Assembly (NCBI GenBank): GCA_031548365.1
Contig: JAVBRD010000010.1
Span: 91,666 to 155,665, forward strand
Direction of reading: 5' to 3'
DNA from: JAVBRD01 sp031548365
GTDB taxonomy: Bacteria > Bacillota > Clostridia > Christensenellales > UBA1750
Length of the DNA: 64,000 bases
Notes under the pieces: model-generated
Databases searched by the model: none
Seen by the model: only the letters and a program-made list of their open reading frames with translations
What the model was told of the DNA's origin: nothing
Position numbers and translations under genes: made by a program
Shown: one piece after another, positions 52,968 to 61,603 of the stretch
How the letters are laid out: each line of letters opens with the position of its first letter
Numbering within the stretch: the stretch's first letter is position 1

Positions 52968-53911
52968 TGATACAAACCCGACATGGGAATGTCCTGATAG
53001 ATGCGCTCAATCGCATCCCCAAGCACGCTGCCCACGGACAGCTGGCGGATTTTCGCGCAATCGCGCTTCAAAGGGATTGTGTTGGTGGTGACCACTTCAC
53101 GAATGGGCGATTTTTCTATGCTCTCAATAGCTGGGCCGGAGAAAACGCCGTGCGTGCAGCACGCGTAGATTTCTTTCGCGCCTTTGTCCTCTAGCGCTTT
53201 CGCGCCGTTAGTCAGTGTTCCGGCGGTGTCAATCATGTCGTCCACGATGAGTACGCGTTTTCCCGATACGTCTCCGATGATGTTCATGACCTCGCTCATA
53301 TTGGGCTTTGGTCTGCGCTTGTCGATAATTGCCAGAGGCGCGTTGAGCCGCCCCGCGAAGCTTCGCGCGCGCGCGACACCGCCCAAATCGGGTGAAACGA
53401 CGACCAAATCCTCCCCCTCAAAGCGCCGCTTGAGATAGTGCCCCGCCAGTACGGGCACGCCCGGAATGTGGTCGACAGGAATGTTAAAGAAACCTTGAAT
53501 CTGCGCGGCATGCAGATCCATGGTCAGCACGCGGTCCGCGCCTGCCGCCGTGATTAGGTCCGCAAGCAGTTTGGCGGTGATCGGGTCGCGGGGCTGTACT
53601 TTCCTGTCCTGTCGCGCGTAGCCGTAATACGGTATGACCGCCGTAATACGCGCGGCCGATGCGCGCCGAACCGCGTCGATCATGATGAGGAGCTCCATGA
53701 TGTGGTCGTTCGCAGGCGTTGAGAGTGACTGCAAAACAAACACGTCGTTGCCGCGCACCGTCTCTTCAATGCGCACCGATGTCTCGCCGTCCGAAAACTG
53801 CGAGACGGTCGTACGCGCGAGCGGCAGGTTGAGGCGGTGCGCGACCTCCCGCGCGAGCGCGGGGTTGGAGTTGCCGGTCATGATTTTCAGACCGGTGCTC
53901 TCTTGTATCAT
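52964..53911 (-). CDS. prs: Ribose-phosphate pyrophosphokinase
   Basis: Makes PRPP from ribose 5-phosphate and ATP. The 315-residue enzyme has DLHAAQIQGFF, VVSPDLGGVARARSFA, the KRRP flexible loop and the PRPP motif VLIVDDMIDTAGTL. All are typical of class I enzymes. It overlaps glmU by four bases (ATGA), a common Firmicute arrangement linking cell-wall precursor and nucleotide supply. Confidence 0.97.
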   Translation of the reverse strand: MIQESTGLKIMTGNSNPALAREVAHRLNLPLARTTVSQFSDGETSVRIEETVRGNDVFVLQSLSTPANDHIMELLIMIDAVRRASAARITAVIPYYGYARQDRKVQPRDPITAKLLADLITAAGADRVLTMDLHAAQIQGFFNIPVDHIPGVPVLAGHYLKRRFEGEDLVVVSPDLGGVARARSFAGRLNAPLAIIDKRRPKPNMSEVMNIIGDVSGKRVLIVDDMIDTAGTLTNGAKALEDKGAKEIYACCTHGVFSGPAIESIEKSPIREVVTTNTIPLKRDCAKIRQLSVGSVLGDAIERIYQDIPMSGLYQ

Positions 53912-55284
53912 AATCTGCCTTCCGCCTTTCTCTTGGCCACCCAGCCCTTTTTGTTCACCTGACGGGCGCGTGCGACGGCGAGATCGCCTTCACCGACTTC
54001 ATCCGTAATGGTCGACCCGGCAGCGACATACCCGCATTTGCCCACGCGGACGGGTGCAATGAGGTTTGTGTTGCTCCCGATGAACGCGTCGTCCTCAATC
54101 GTCGTGCGCGATTTCTTCTTGCCGTCGTAATTAACCGTGATCGTGCCGCAGCCAATGTTGACGCGCTCACCGACTTCGGCGTCACCCACATATGCGAGGT
54201 GTGCGGCCTTGCTCTTGTTGCCGAACACGCTATTTTTCATCTCAACGAAATCACCGACACGGCACCCGCTCCCCACGCGCGCGTGTTGGCGCAGATACGC
54301 AAACGGCCCAACCGTCGTGTTTTCCCCGACCTCCGAATCTGTGATGATCGAGGACTCAATCGTACACCCGCTGCCGATCACAGAGGCGTCAATCCTGGAG
54401 TTGGGCAAAAGCGTGACGCGCTCTCCTATCTTGGCGTTTCCCTTGAGCATCACACCCGGATAGATCACCGTGTCCGCGCCTATGCTCACGCCTTCGTCGA
54501 TGTATGTGCGTTCGGGATCAATCATGGTGACACCACGTTTCATGTGCGCGTTGTTGATGCGGCGGCGCATGGCCCCCTCCACCAGCGCAAGCTGCGCACG
54601 ATCGTTGAACCCGAGTCCCGAATCCGTTTTGCCGAGCTCAACCACCTCCACACGCTCACCGTCGTTCTTCAGAATATTAAGCAAATCGGTGATCATGTAC
54701 TCTTTCTGGGCATTGTTCGTCGTCAAGCGGTCAAGACGCTTAAGCATTTTCTGCGTGTCAAAGCAGTAAAGCGATACGTTGACCTCGCTGATCCCCTCTT
54801 GGTCGTGCGTCAAATCTTTTTGCTCCGCGATGCGGTCAAATACACCCTCCTTGCGGATGATGCGCCCATACCCGTAAGGCTCGTCAATCCTCGCGCTCGC
54901 GATGGCACACGCCGCGCCGCTTTCCACAATTTCCGCAAGCTTTCTCAGCGTATCCGGCTCCGTCAGCGGCTGATCGCATACCAGAACAAAGAGTGGGTCA
55001 TCCAGCGTCTTGAGCCACGCGTTTGCGGACAAGACCGCAAAACCTGTGCCCTTCCCCTTGGATAGATCCTGCGCACATACTTCGGAGCCCCACGAAGAGA
55101 CGGTTTTATCGACTTCAGCGTTGGACGAAACAACCATGATGCTCTGCGCGCCCGCGGCTTTGGCGATGTCCGCCATCCAGAGCACTGTCGGTTTGCCGCA
55201 CACGCTGTGCAGCGGCTTGGGCATAGCGGATAACATGCGTTTGCTTTCTCCGGCTGCTAGGATAAGGGCATTGGCTTTTTTCAT
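53908..55284 (-). CDS. glmU: Bifunctional GlcNAc-1-P uridyltransferase / glucosamine-1-P acetyltransferase
   Basis: Makes UDP-N-acetylglucosamine. The 458 residues start with the pyrophosphorylase loop ALILAAGESKRMLSAMPKPL (the usual GxGTRM is altered to ESKRM, found in some clostridial GlmU). The nucleotide-binding NVSLYCFD and a linker lead into a left-handed beta-helix from about 245, with hexapeptide repeats and the acetyl-CoA region HLAYVGDAEVGERVNIGCGT. AGAGGTG precedes the start. It is the promoter-proximal gene of the operon with prs, HAD, pth and mfd. Confidence 0.95.
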   Translation of the reverse strand: MKKANALILAAGESKRMLSAMPKPLHSVCGKPTVLWMADIAKAAGAQSIMVVSSNAEVDKTVSSWGSEVCAQDLSKGKGTGFAVLSANAWLKTLDDPLFVLVCDQPLTEPDTLRKLAEIVESGAACAIASARIDEPYGYGRIIRKEGVFDRIAEQKDLTHDQEGISEVNVSLYCFDTQKMLKRLDRLTTNNAQKEYMITDLLNILKNDGERVEVVELGKTDSGLGFNDRAQLALVEGAMRRRINNAHMKRGVTMIDPERTYIDEGVSIGADTVIYPGVMLKGNAKIGERVTLLPNSRIDASVIGSGCTIESSIITDSEVGENTTVGPFAYLRQHARVGSGCRVGDFVEMKNSVFGNKSKAAHLAYVGDAEVGERVNIGCGTITVNYDGKKKSRTTIEDDAFIGSNTNLIAPVRVGKCGYVAAGSTITDEVGEGDLAVARARQVNKKGWVAKRKAEGRL

Positions 55285-55320
55285 GGGAACACCTCTTTAA
55301 AACGAATGCGGAACAAAGAT

Positions 55321-55349
55321 ATTATAAGGGAGATCAAGCTAAAAATCCA
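55321..55349 (-). promoter_or_regulatory. Promoter of the glmU operon
   Basis: TATAAT (55321-55326) is a perfect -10 on the minus strand, 37 bases before the glmU start. The -35 at 17 bases (TGGATT, 55344-55349) is weak. Confidence 0.5.
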
Positions 55350-55390
55350 TTCGTCAAATCAGAAAGGGACAATGATTGGGATTGACCGAA

Positions 55391-55422
55391 CAAAAAACGC
55401 GAATGCCGACGGCACTCGCGTT
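55391..55422 (-). terminator. Intrinsic terminator after the uracil permease gene
   Basis: On the minus strand AACGCGAGTGCCG pairs with CGGCATTCGCGTT (one mismatch) and is followed by six T. It ends the permease transcript 18 bases past the stop codon. Confidence 0.8.
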
Positions 55423-55439
55423 TTCTCAACGCGTTTCTG

Positions 55440-56795
55440 CTACCGCTTGTCCACGGGTTTGCCGATGGAGAGCAGGAGGTTGAGCAAAATCCCCACGATC
55501 GCTGCCGTGGCTATCGCCGGAAGCTTCGCGCCAAGGAAAGGAATCATGCCACCGTTGACAAAGGAGCCGCCGATCCCGATGATGAGCACGATCGCGATGA
55601 CCGCAAGGTTGCGCGCATCAAACATGTCTACCTTTTTCTCGATCATGATGGCAATACCCTGCGCGCCAATGACACCGAACAGGTAGATGCCGATGCCTCC
55701 GATGACGCACGCGGGGATACTGTTAACCGCAGCCGAAAGAACGCCCGAAAAGGAGATGAGCATGGTGATGACCGCCGCGCCGATGAGCACAGGTATCGAG
55801 AAGTTGCGCGTTATGGCCATGGTCGAGAGGTTTTCGCCATAGTTGGTGCCGGCTGGACCGCCGATGGCGCCTGAGACGATGTCGCCGATGCCGTCGCCGA
55901 TCAGGTTCAGACCAAGCTTGTCGGCAATGTTGTACTCTTTCTTCGATCCTTTTTTCTTCGCAAGGTCGTTGACGTAGATGTCAAGCTGCAAAAGGTGAGC
56001 CGTCGACTCCGGTATCGTCGCGATGGCGATGGGCATGATCGCGGCGACGGCTGCCCAATTGGGAAGCGGGAATGTGAAATGCGGCGCAACAAACGCCGAA
56101 GCCGTGCCGACGGCCTCGAAGTTGATGAGCTTGATGTCGGTGGTAAGCGTCACGACCGCGGCGACCGCGTATCCAAGCACGATGCCAAAGAGCATGGGCA
56201 GCTGGCTGAGCGTTCCCTTGAGATAGACGGAGAAGATAACCGTAGCCAGCAGTGTGACGATGGCGATGATCCAGGAGGCGTTGGCAAACGCGCCCGCAGC
56301 CGTTGCGGCATCGGAACCGGCCGCGTTGTTGAGCGCTGCGACCGCGAGAGAGACGCCGATGGTCAAGGCGATCGGACCGGTAATCGTAGGCGGCAGGAGC
56401 TTGTCCACAATTTTTCGCCCGAAACGTTTGATGACCCATCCCGCGGCAATGGACACCAGGCCCGAGAGCACGATGCCGAACTGCGCGGCGCGGATGCTCT
56501 CGTCAGGGGCGAGCACTCCAAAGGATGACACGGCCGTCAGCGAACAAACCGCCGCTATGTAGGAGAAACTTGAGCCGTAGTAGAGGGGAATCTGGCGCTT
56601 GGTGATCAAGATGAAGCAGAGCGTGGCAAGGCCGCTTGCAAAAATGGTGGTGGACACGTGAAAACCTGTGAGAAGGGCTACCAGAACCGTTGCGGGGAAC
56701 ATGACCAAAATTTGCTGGAAAGCGAACAGGATCAGTTTCCATATGGGCGGCGTCTCGTCTGGCAGGTACCCGGTGACCTTCGGCTGGTTGTTCAT
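55440..56795 (-). CDS. uraA: NCS2-family nucleobase permease, uracil-type
   Basis: 451-residue proton-coupled nucleobase transporter with about 14 helices. QQILVMFPATVLVALLTGF and LYYGSSFSYIAAV match the uracil branch, and the substrate-binding region is IPESTAHLLQLD with GGPAGTNYGENLSTMAITR. The altered residues QxLVMFP (usually MFG) leave some doubt between uracil and xanthine. Start ATG at 56793-56795 follows GGGGGA by seven bases; an upstream in-frame ATG at 56810 lacks a ribosome site. A PyrR-type attenuator in its leader favours uracil. Confidence 0.9.
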   Translation of the reverse strand: MNNQPKVTGYLPDETPPIWKLILFAFQQILVMFPATVLVALLTGFHVSTTIFASGLATLCFILITKRQIPLYYGSSFSYIAAVCSLTAVSSFGVLAPDESIRAAQFGIVLSGLVSIAAGWVIKRFGRKIVDKLLPPTITGPIALTIGVSLAVAALNNAAGSDAATAAGAFANASWIIAIVTLLATVIFSVYLKGTLSQLPMLFGIVLGYAVAAVVTLTTDIKLINFEAVGTASAFVAPHFTFPLPNWAAVAAIMPIAIATIPESTAHLLQLDIYVNDLAKKKGSKKEYNIADKLGLNLIGDGIGDIVSGAIGGPAGTNYGENLSTMAITRNFSIPVLIGAAVITMLISFSGVLSAAVNSIPACVIGGIGIYLFGVIGAQGIAIMIEKKVDMFDARNLAVIAIVLIIGIGGSFVNGGMIPFLGAKLPAIATAAIVGILLNLLLSIGKPVDKR

Positions 56796-56822
56796 CGCTT
56801 CATCCCCCATGTTTATTTGCGC

Positions 56823-56855
56823 AAAAAAATGCTTTGCCGGTGAACCGACAAAGCA
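56823..56855 (-). terminator. Attenuator terminator in the uraA leader
   Basis: TGCTTTGTCGG pairs perfectly with CCGGCAAAGCA over TTCA, except one G-U pair, followed by seven T, inside the 5' leader and 28 bases before the uraA start. Its 5' arm can instead pair with CGACAAGGC at 56870-56878. Confidence 0.85.
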
Positions 56856-56869
56856 CTGTCGCCTATGCT

Positions 56870-56892
56870 GCCTTGTCGACCTCCCGGGCCGA
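56870..56892 (-). promoter_or_regulatory. PyrR-binding-loop-like anti-antiterminator of uraA
   Basis: The leader hairpin TCGGCC-CGGGA-GGTCGA (56876-56892) has a GCCCGGGAGGT core close to the PyrR binding consensus UCCNGNGAGGY. Its 3' arm overlaps CGACAAGGC (56870-56878), which can pair with GCTTTGTCG in the terminator's 5' arm (56846-56854). Thus hairpin formation blocks the antiterminator and permits termination, as expected when PyrR binds with UMP or UTP. The pairing logic is visible; PyrR involvement is inferred. Confidence 0.65.
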
Positions 56893-56914
56893 ACTTAAAG
56901 GGCTTGCCTCGGCT

Positions 56915-56943
56915 AAGATATCACAACCGACAGAATTTGACAA
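56915..56943 (-). promoter_or_regulatory. Sigma-A promoter of uraA
   Basis: TTGTCA (56938-56943) is 17 bases from TATCTT (56915-56920) on the minus strand, with TGA before the -10. Transcription would start near 56908 and produce the attenuator leader. Confidence 0.65.
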
Positions 56944-56977
56944 GAGAAAGATTTGCGCGCGCGGACTCTTCTCTACG

Positions 56978-57940
56978 CTATAGCAGTCCGCACATGAACT
57001 GAAACGTCATGTCCGTGAAGTGCGGCAAGCCTTCATGGCCGAAGTCATGATAAATCACAACTTTTTTCTTGGATGTGATTTTGTTGTACGCGGCAAATTG
57101 TGTGGATGGCGGACAGGTCGTGTCCATAAGCCCCGTGCCCATCATGACCTCAGCTTTGATGCGCTTGGTCAAATGCTGCACATCGATGTAGCCAAGACGC
57201 GTGAATACATCGTCCTGGCGCTCGTGGCACGGGTCGAACCTGCGGAAGTAGTAGCCGAGTTCTTCGTATGCGCCCTTGCACAAGTCCATCTCCCACACGC
57301 GGCGGTAGTCGCTCAGGAACGGATAGACCGGCGCGGCGAGCTTGATTTCCGGCACCAGGGACGCGCACGCGAGCGTCAGTCCGCCGCCCTGGGAACCGCC
57401 CATCGCACCCACGCGGTCCGCGTCCACTTCGGCAAAACTCATGACAATTTTGGCCATCTGCGCGGTGTCCAGGAAAATCGAGCGATAGAGCAGTTTTTTC
57501 GGGTCAGGATCGGATAGCCCGCGGATGATATGCCCGCGAAGCGTCGTGCCCTCCACCCCACCGACATCCTCTGAAAGGCCGCCTTGTCCGCGGCAATCGA
57601 GGGAGGCAACGCAAAAACCTGCGTTAACCCACGCGAGCTTGTCCCACCAGTCCCCGCTGTCACCCGAGTAGCCGTGGAACTGCAGTACTGCAGGGTGCTT
57701 ACCCGCTGTCTTTGGCCGGACATACTTGGCATACACGCGCGCGCCGCCCGTGCCCGTGAACCACATATCAAAGCACTCCGCGTTGGGCGCCTGAAATTTT
57801 GCGGGTGTCAGCGAAACCTCATCTTTGAGCGCGCGCATTTCCGCGAGCGACTCATTCCAATAGGCATCCATGTCCGTCGGACACGGGTTGATGCCTTGGT
57901 AGACCTTGAGTTTCTCAAGCGACATGTCGACAACCGGCAT
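56978..57940 (-). CDS. CE7-family acetyl esterase (acetylxylan esterase / cephalosporin-C deacetylase)
   Basis: 320-residue alpha/beta hydrolase of carbohydrate esterase family 7. All markers are present: RGQGG (R117-G121), the nucleophile elbow GGSQGG (S183), Asp in TGLMDTTCPPS (D273) and HE in FGHEGLP (H302-E303). It would remove acetyl groups from xylo-oligosaccharides or other small esters inside the cell; no signal peptide. ATG at about 57940 after AGAGGGG. It fits with the GH2, GH3 and Gfo/Idh genes as part of a carbohydrate-using life, although not clustered with them. Confidence 0.9.
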   Translation of the reverse strand: MPVVDMSLEKLKVYQGINPCPTDMDAYWNESLAEMRALKDEVSLTPAKFQAPNAECFDMWFTGTGGARVYAKYVRPKTAGKHPAVLQFHGYSGDSGDWWDKLAWVNAGFCVASLDCRGQGGLSEDVGGVEGTTLRGHIIRGLSDPDPKKLLYRSIFLDTAQMAKIVMSFAEVDADRVGAMGGSQGGGLTLACASLVPEIKLAAPVYPFLSDYRRVWEMDLCKGAYEELGYYFRRFDPCHERQDDVFTRLGYIDVQHLTKRIKAEVMMGTGLMDTTCPPSTQFAAYNKITSKKKVVIYHDFGHEGLPHFTDMTFQFMCGLL

Positions 57941-58015
57941 ATACGTCCCCTCTTTTCTCCAGCAATTGCCTGTCGCCGACATTATACCGCATGCTCACGC
58001 GATGTCAAATTATTG

Positions 58016-59377
58016 CTATAAAGTCAGCTGCCCTCCCTCAATATCGATAAGTTTTAAGATGTCGATCTCTTTTCCGCTTTCGTCTGAAGCGTCGATGTAC
58101 ACGAGGAAACGCCCCTCTTCGCCCACACCTGCGCACTCCCAGCACAGTTTCTCTGCGCCGCCCGGGGTTGGGATGAGCGTGAGCTGCGTGCGCTCGATCT
58201 CTAGATTGGCCGAGGCGATCTCTTGCGCCCGTTCCGCGGAGAGCAAAGGCGTTGGCAGGTCCCGCTCCACATGGTTGGTCAGCCATCCTCCGGCCTCGAC
58301 GCCAACCACGGACGCATCGGTCATCGTCAGCTGCAGTTTAATTAAGTCGGGGTACAAGAGCACATCATCCTGGTTCGCGGCGTAATTGATGGTCGCGAGT
58401 CCATCGTATATTTGAGCATAAGTCGCGCGCATATCGCCGAACCCTTTAAGCTCAAGGAAGGTTTTTCCCGTCTCCATGACCGCTTTGAGTTCCATCCACT
58501 TTGCGGGATCCGTTTCGTATGAAGCGGGATCGCGCATCAGCCATTGCACGCGCCCGCCGAGTTTCGCGACGTGAACCGTCGCGAGCGTTCCGCCCTCCGT
58601 GACTAGCTCAACGCCCCACGATGGTATCGCACCAAACGCTTCCTCCGCAGGACGAGCGGCCGACACGCGCTCCTGTCCGTAAAACCAGACAGCGAGGCCA
58701 AGCGCGTCCTCCTGCGTTACACTCCAGCTCTCGATGCGTTTGGGTGTTTTGTTGCGCCCGCCTTCTGAAAACGGACCGTCGTAGATGAGCGTGGGATAAG
58801 TGATCTCACTTTTCTCAATTTTTTCAACCGGCGACGCGCCTGATCCAGCGAGAGCGTAATAGTCTGCTGGCGCGTCGTTCCAAATCGGCTCCTGCACATC
58901 GGCGGGCTGCATACGTTCGAGCTGCTGGTTGATCATTTTAACGGAGGACAGCATGTTTTCCACGGCCTCGCGCCCGTCGCCGTCAATCGGTTTACCGCCC
59001 GCCACGTTCTTGGCGAGCACGCCGGAGAAATCGCCGACCTGATTGACGAACTTGACCGTACCCGAAAGCGTGGGATGCGACGCGGGCAGCACAGACAGGC
59101 TATTCTCAGCGGCGCCTGCCTGCTTGCGAATGTCGCCGAGCAGCGACGCGGTCTGGGTTGGTTCCTCGCTGACAAGCAGCTTTTCGAAATTGACCTGCAT
59201 TGAACCCACACTGCCTACGAGTTCGTAGAACGATCGCTCGTACATGCTTTCGATCATCCGCCGGTACCTGCGCCGTTCCCCGTTCTCGTACGCCCCCCAA
59301 AGGCCGACGGCAAGGACCATGACCGCCGCCGCAAGCGCCGTGATCGAGGCCCGGTTCCATCTGCGCTTAACAAACAT
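58016..59377 (-). CDS. ypeB: Germination protein YpeB
   Basis: 453 residues. One N-terminal membrane anchor (ITALAAAVMVLAVGLWGAYE) precedes a helical region and two or three PepSY-like modules (for example EDALGLAVWFYG and LSAERAQEIASANLEIERTQ). YpeB is needed for the cortex-lytic enzyme SleB to be stable and placed in spores; the two genes are an operon in spore formers, as here. It starts 11 bases after sleB. Conservation of the whole length suggests it is functional. Confidence 0.92.
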   Translation of the reverse strand: MFVKRRWNRASITALAAAVMVLAVGLWGAYENGERRRYRRMIESMYERSFYELVGSVGSMQVNFEKLLVSEEPTQTASLLGDIRKQAGAAENSLSVLPASHPTLSGTVKFVNQVGDFSGVLAKNVAGGKPIDGDGREAVENMLSSVKMINQQLERMQPADVQEPIWNDAPADYYALAGSGASPVEKIEKSEITYPTLIYDGPFSEGGRNKTPKRIESWSVTQEDALGLAVWFYGQERVSAARPAEEAFGAIPSWGVELVTEGGTLATVHVAKLGGRVQWLMRDPASYETDPAKWMELKAVMETGKTFLELKGFGDMRATYAQIYDGLATINYAANQDDVLLYPDLIKLQLTMTDASVVGVEAGGWLTNHVERDLPTPLLSAERAQEIASANLEIERTQLTLIPTPGGAEKLCWECAGVGEEGRFLVYIDASDESGKEIDILKLIDIEGGQLTL

Positions 59378-59388
59378 TTTTCATCACC

Positions 59389-60057
59389 TCATACACAAAA
59401 AACATGCTTGCCGATCGTCACGCGGATGGGACGCGAGAATATCCACTGTGCGACCGCGGTTTGAGGATTGTAGTAGTATAGGCAGCCGTTCGTCGGATCC
59501 CACCCGTTCATTGCGTCGCGCGCAGCTGTGGTCGCCTCCTCGTTGGGCGTTAAGTTGATCTGTCCGTCATCCACACACGTAAACGCACCCGGCTGATAGA
59601 TGACGCCGGCGATGGTGTTGGGGAACGCCGCGTTACGGACGCGATTGAGGATGACCGCTGCGACCGCCACTTTTCCCTTGTACGGCTCACCGCGCGCCTC
59701 CGCGTGCACCGCGCGCGCAAGCAGATAAATGTCGCTGCTCACGTTTGCTGCCGTGGAGTTGGCGGCTTTTCCCTTGTTCTGCTCGGTCAGCGAAATGCCC
59801 AGCGCAGCCGCAGTCTGTTCGCCAACCACGCCGTCCGGGGTTAAGCCGTTCTTCTTTTGGAAACGCGTGACGGCGTTAAGCGTATCCTGACCAAACACGC
59901 CGTCCACCGGCCCGGTAGCGTAACCGTATTGCACCAGTTTTTGCTGAACGCGCCGCACATTTTCTCCCGTATCGCCAAAGCCCACGGCGGCGTTTGCCGT
60001 CGAAAGCGCCAACAGGACGCAAAGCATCGCCAGCAAGGACAACCTGACTCGTCTCAC
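59389..60057 (-). CDS. sleB: Spore cortex-lytic enzyme SleB
   Basis: 222 residues: signal peptide (LSLLAMLCVLLALSTANA), a peptidoglycan-binding domain (GDTGENVRRVQQKLVQYGYA) and a Hydrolase_2 domain from about residue 110 with the conserved ARAVHAEARGEPYKGKVAVA (Glu catalytic) and ending IRVTIGKHVFCV. It hydrolyses muramic-lactam-containing cortex during germination. I start at GTG 60055-60057, eight bases after AAGGGAG; the longer frame to 60216 crosses the divergent promoter region. ypeB follows directly. Confidence 0.94.
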   Translation of the reverse strand: MRRVRLSLLAMLCVLLALSTANAAVGFGDTGENVRRVQQKLVQYGYATGPVDGVFGQDTLNAVTRFQKKNGLTPDGVVGEQTAAALGISLTEQNKGKAANSTAANVSSDIYLLARAVHAEARGEPYKGKVAVAAVILNRVRNAAFPNTIAGVIYQPGAFTCVDDGQINLTPNEEATTAARDAMNGWDPTNGCLYYYNPQTAVAQWIFSRPIRVTIGKHVFCV

Positions 60058-60181
60058 AACCCACACTCCCTTTGGTAAAAGCTTTTCCCAAAGCAGTCCC
60101 TTTATTCCAGAAATGCGCGTGTGCATAGCGCGATCGGGTTTTGAATACATCTTAACGTACGCACGATGAGGAGGCTGGACG

Positions 60182-60958
60182 ATGCGCGTCTTGGTGTTGA
60201 AAAAGAGCTGGCTCACAAGGGTGCTTGTTGTCGTGTGCCTGACGCTCGTGTCGTTTGCTTACGCTCGCGCCGCGATCGGCGATGAAGGACTGGCGGTTTA
60301 CTCCAATGCAAAACCAAAACCCAAGCCGGTTTATCGTGTTGACGTTGGAGGCGAACGAAAAATTGCGATCAGCTTTGACGCTGCGTGGGGCGCGGAAAGA
60401 ACGGCGGGCATTCTGGACATCCTCGACCAACACAGCATTAAATCGACTTTTTTTCTCGTCGGGTTCTGGATTGATAAGTACCCCGAAAAGGTCAAGCTCA
60501 TCGCGGAGCGTGGGCACGAAATCGGCAATCACTCGCTCACCCATCCGCATTTCACAGAAATAACCGACGATAAAATCAAACAAGAAGTCAGCGGTACGTC
60601 AGATAAAATTTTCGCACTCACCGGCGTGCGTCCGACGCTCTTCCGTCCGCCTTACGGCGACTACAACGACCGCGTGATCGAAACACTGCGCGGCGAAGGG
60701 TACACGCCCATTCAGTGGGATGTGGACTCGTTGGACTGGAAGGAAAAGGGCGTTGACAACATGGTCAAACAAGTGACTTCACGCGTTCAAAACGGCTCGA
60801 TCGTGTTGTTCCATAACAACAGCCGCGACATCCTGGAAGCGCTTCCGATCATCCTTACCGATCTCGATGAAAAAGGTTTCACCATCGTCCCCATATCCGA
60901 GTTGCTGCTCGCGGGCGACACGTATGTCGACCGGCAAGGGATACAGCGGGCGCGTTAA
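60182..60958 (+). CDS. PdaB-like polysaccharide deacetylase
   Basis: 258 residues: signal anchor (LVVVCLTLVSFAYARAA) and a NodB domain. Motif 1 is ISFDAAWGAE, in which the catalytic Asp (D66) remains but the usual second Asp (metal ligand of TFDDG) is Ala, as in sporulation PdaB-type enzymes. HSLTH (H117-H121) and RPPYGDYN are normal. Members act on spore cortex peptidoglycan. It diverges from sleB-ypeB across a 124-base gap and is preceded by GAGGAGG. Whether it is catalytically active with one aspartate missing is uncertain. Confidence 0.88.
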   Translation: MRVLVLKKSWLTRVLVVVCLTLVSFAYARAAIGDEGLAVYSNAKPKPKPVYRVDVGGERKIAISFDAAWGAERTAGILDILDQHSIKSTFFLVGFWIDKYPEKVKLIAERGHEIGNHSLTHPHFTEITDDKIKQEVSGTSDKIFALTGVRPTLFRPPYGDYNDRVIETLRGEGYTPIQWDVDSLDWKEKGVDNMVKQVTSRVQNGSIVLFHNNSRDILEALPIILTDLDEKGFTIVPISELLLAGDTYVDRQGIQRAR

Positions 60959-60970
60959 GGAGGCACAACC

Positions 60971-61603
60971 ATGTCGTCCAACCCGATGAACAATTTACGG
61001 CTGCACGGCATCGTGAGCACAACACCCGTCTGTGACCACCAGTTGTTCGGCGAGACATTCTTTCGCTGTACGATCGGCGTCAACCGCCTATCCGGTGCTG
61101 CGGACGAGCTTCCGCTGACATTCTCCTCCCGCATCATCGACCCTGCATTGTTGACGCCCGGAACGGAGGTCACGGTGCTAGGTCAGGTTCGCGCCTACAA
61201 AAAACTGCAGGAAGGGCACAGCCGCCTGTGCATCACAGCGTTCGCGCGCTCTATTACAGTTGAGACGCTTGCTCACGACAATCAAGTCACACTCAGCGGC
61301 CGCTTGCTCAGACCAGCCATCCACCGCGTCACACCACTCGGCCGCGAAATCACCGACCTGCTCTTCTGCGTTAAACGAACGCACGAGAAAAACGATTGTC
61401 TTCCATGCATCGCCTGGGGGCGAAACGCGGCCTTTATCTCTTCGTTGCCCGAAAGAGCGCGTATGACCGTTTTTGGACGTTTGCAGAGCCGCGCTTACCA
61501 GAAAAAACACGAAGACGGCTCGCTTGAAGAGCGAACCGCCTATGAGATTTCCATATCCGCAATTGAGCTTTTACCCGAGGATACTGAGGAAATTTTATGT
61601 TGA
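60971..61603 (+). CDS. Tandem OB-fold single-strand-binding-like protein
   Basis: 210 residues made of two SSB-like OB folds, about 8-95 (NNLRLHGIVSTTPVCDHQLF start) and 100-205 (NQVTLSGRLLRPAIHRVTPL start), with PriB-like spacing. Each half resembles a half-sized SSB or primosomal replication protein N domain, suggesting it binds single-stranded DNA. It is not the main SSB, which has an acidic tail. ATG at 60971 follows AGGAGG and the gene is 12 bases past the deacetylase, so it may be co-transcribed. Its 3' end overlaps the convergent gene by 9 bases. Confidence 0.75.
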   Translation: MSSNPMNNLRLHGIVSTTPVCDHQLFGETFFRCTIGVNRLSGAADELPLTFSSRIIDPALLTPGTEVTVLGQVRAYKKLQEGHSRLCITAFARSITVETLAHDNQVTLSGRLLRPAIHRVTPLGREITDLLFCVKRTHEKNDCLPCIAWGRNAAFISSLPERARMTVFGRLQSRAYQKKHEDGSLEERTAYEISISAIELLPEDTEEILC

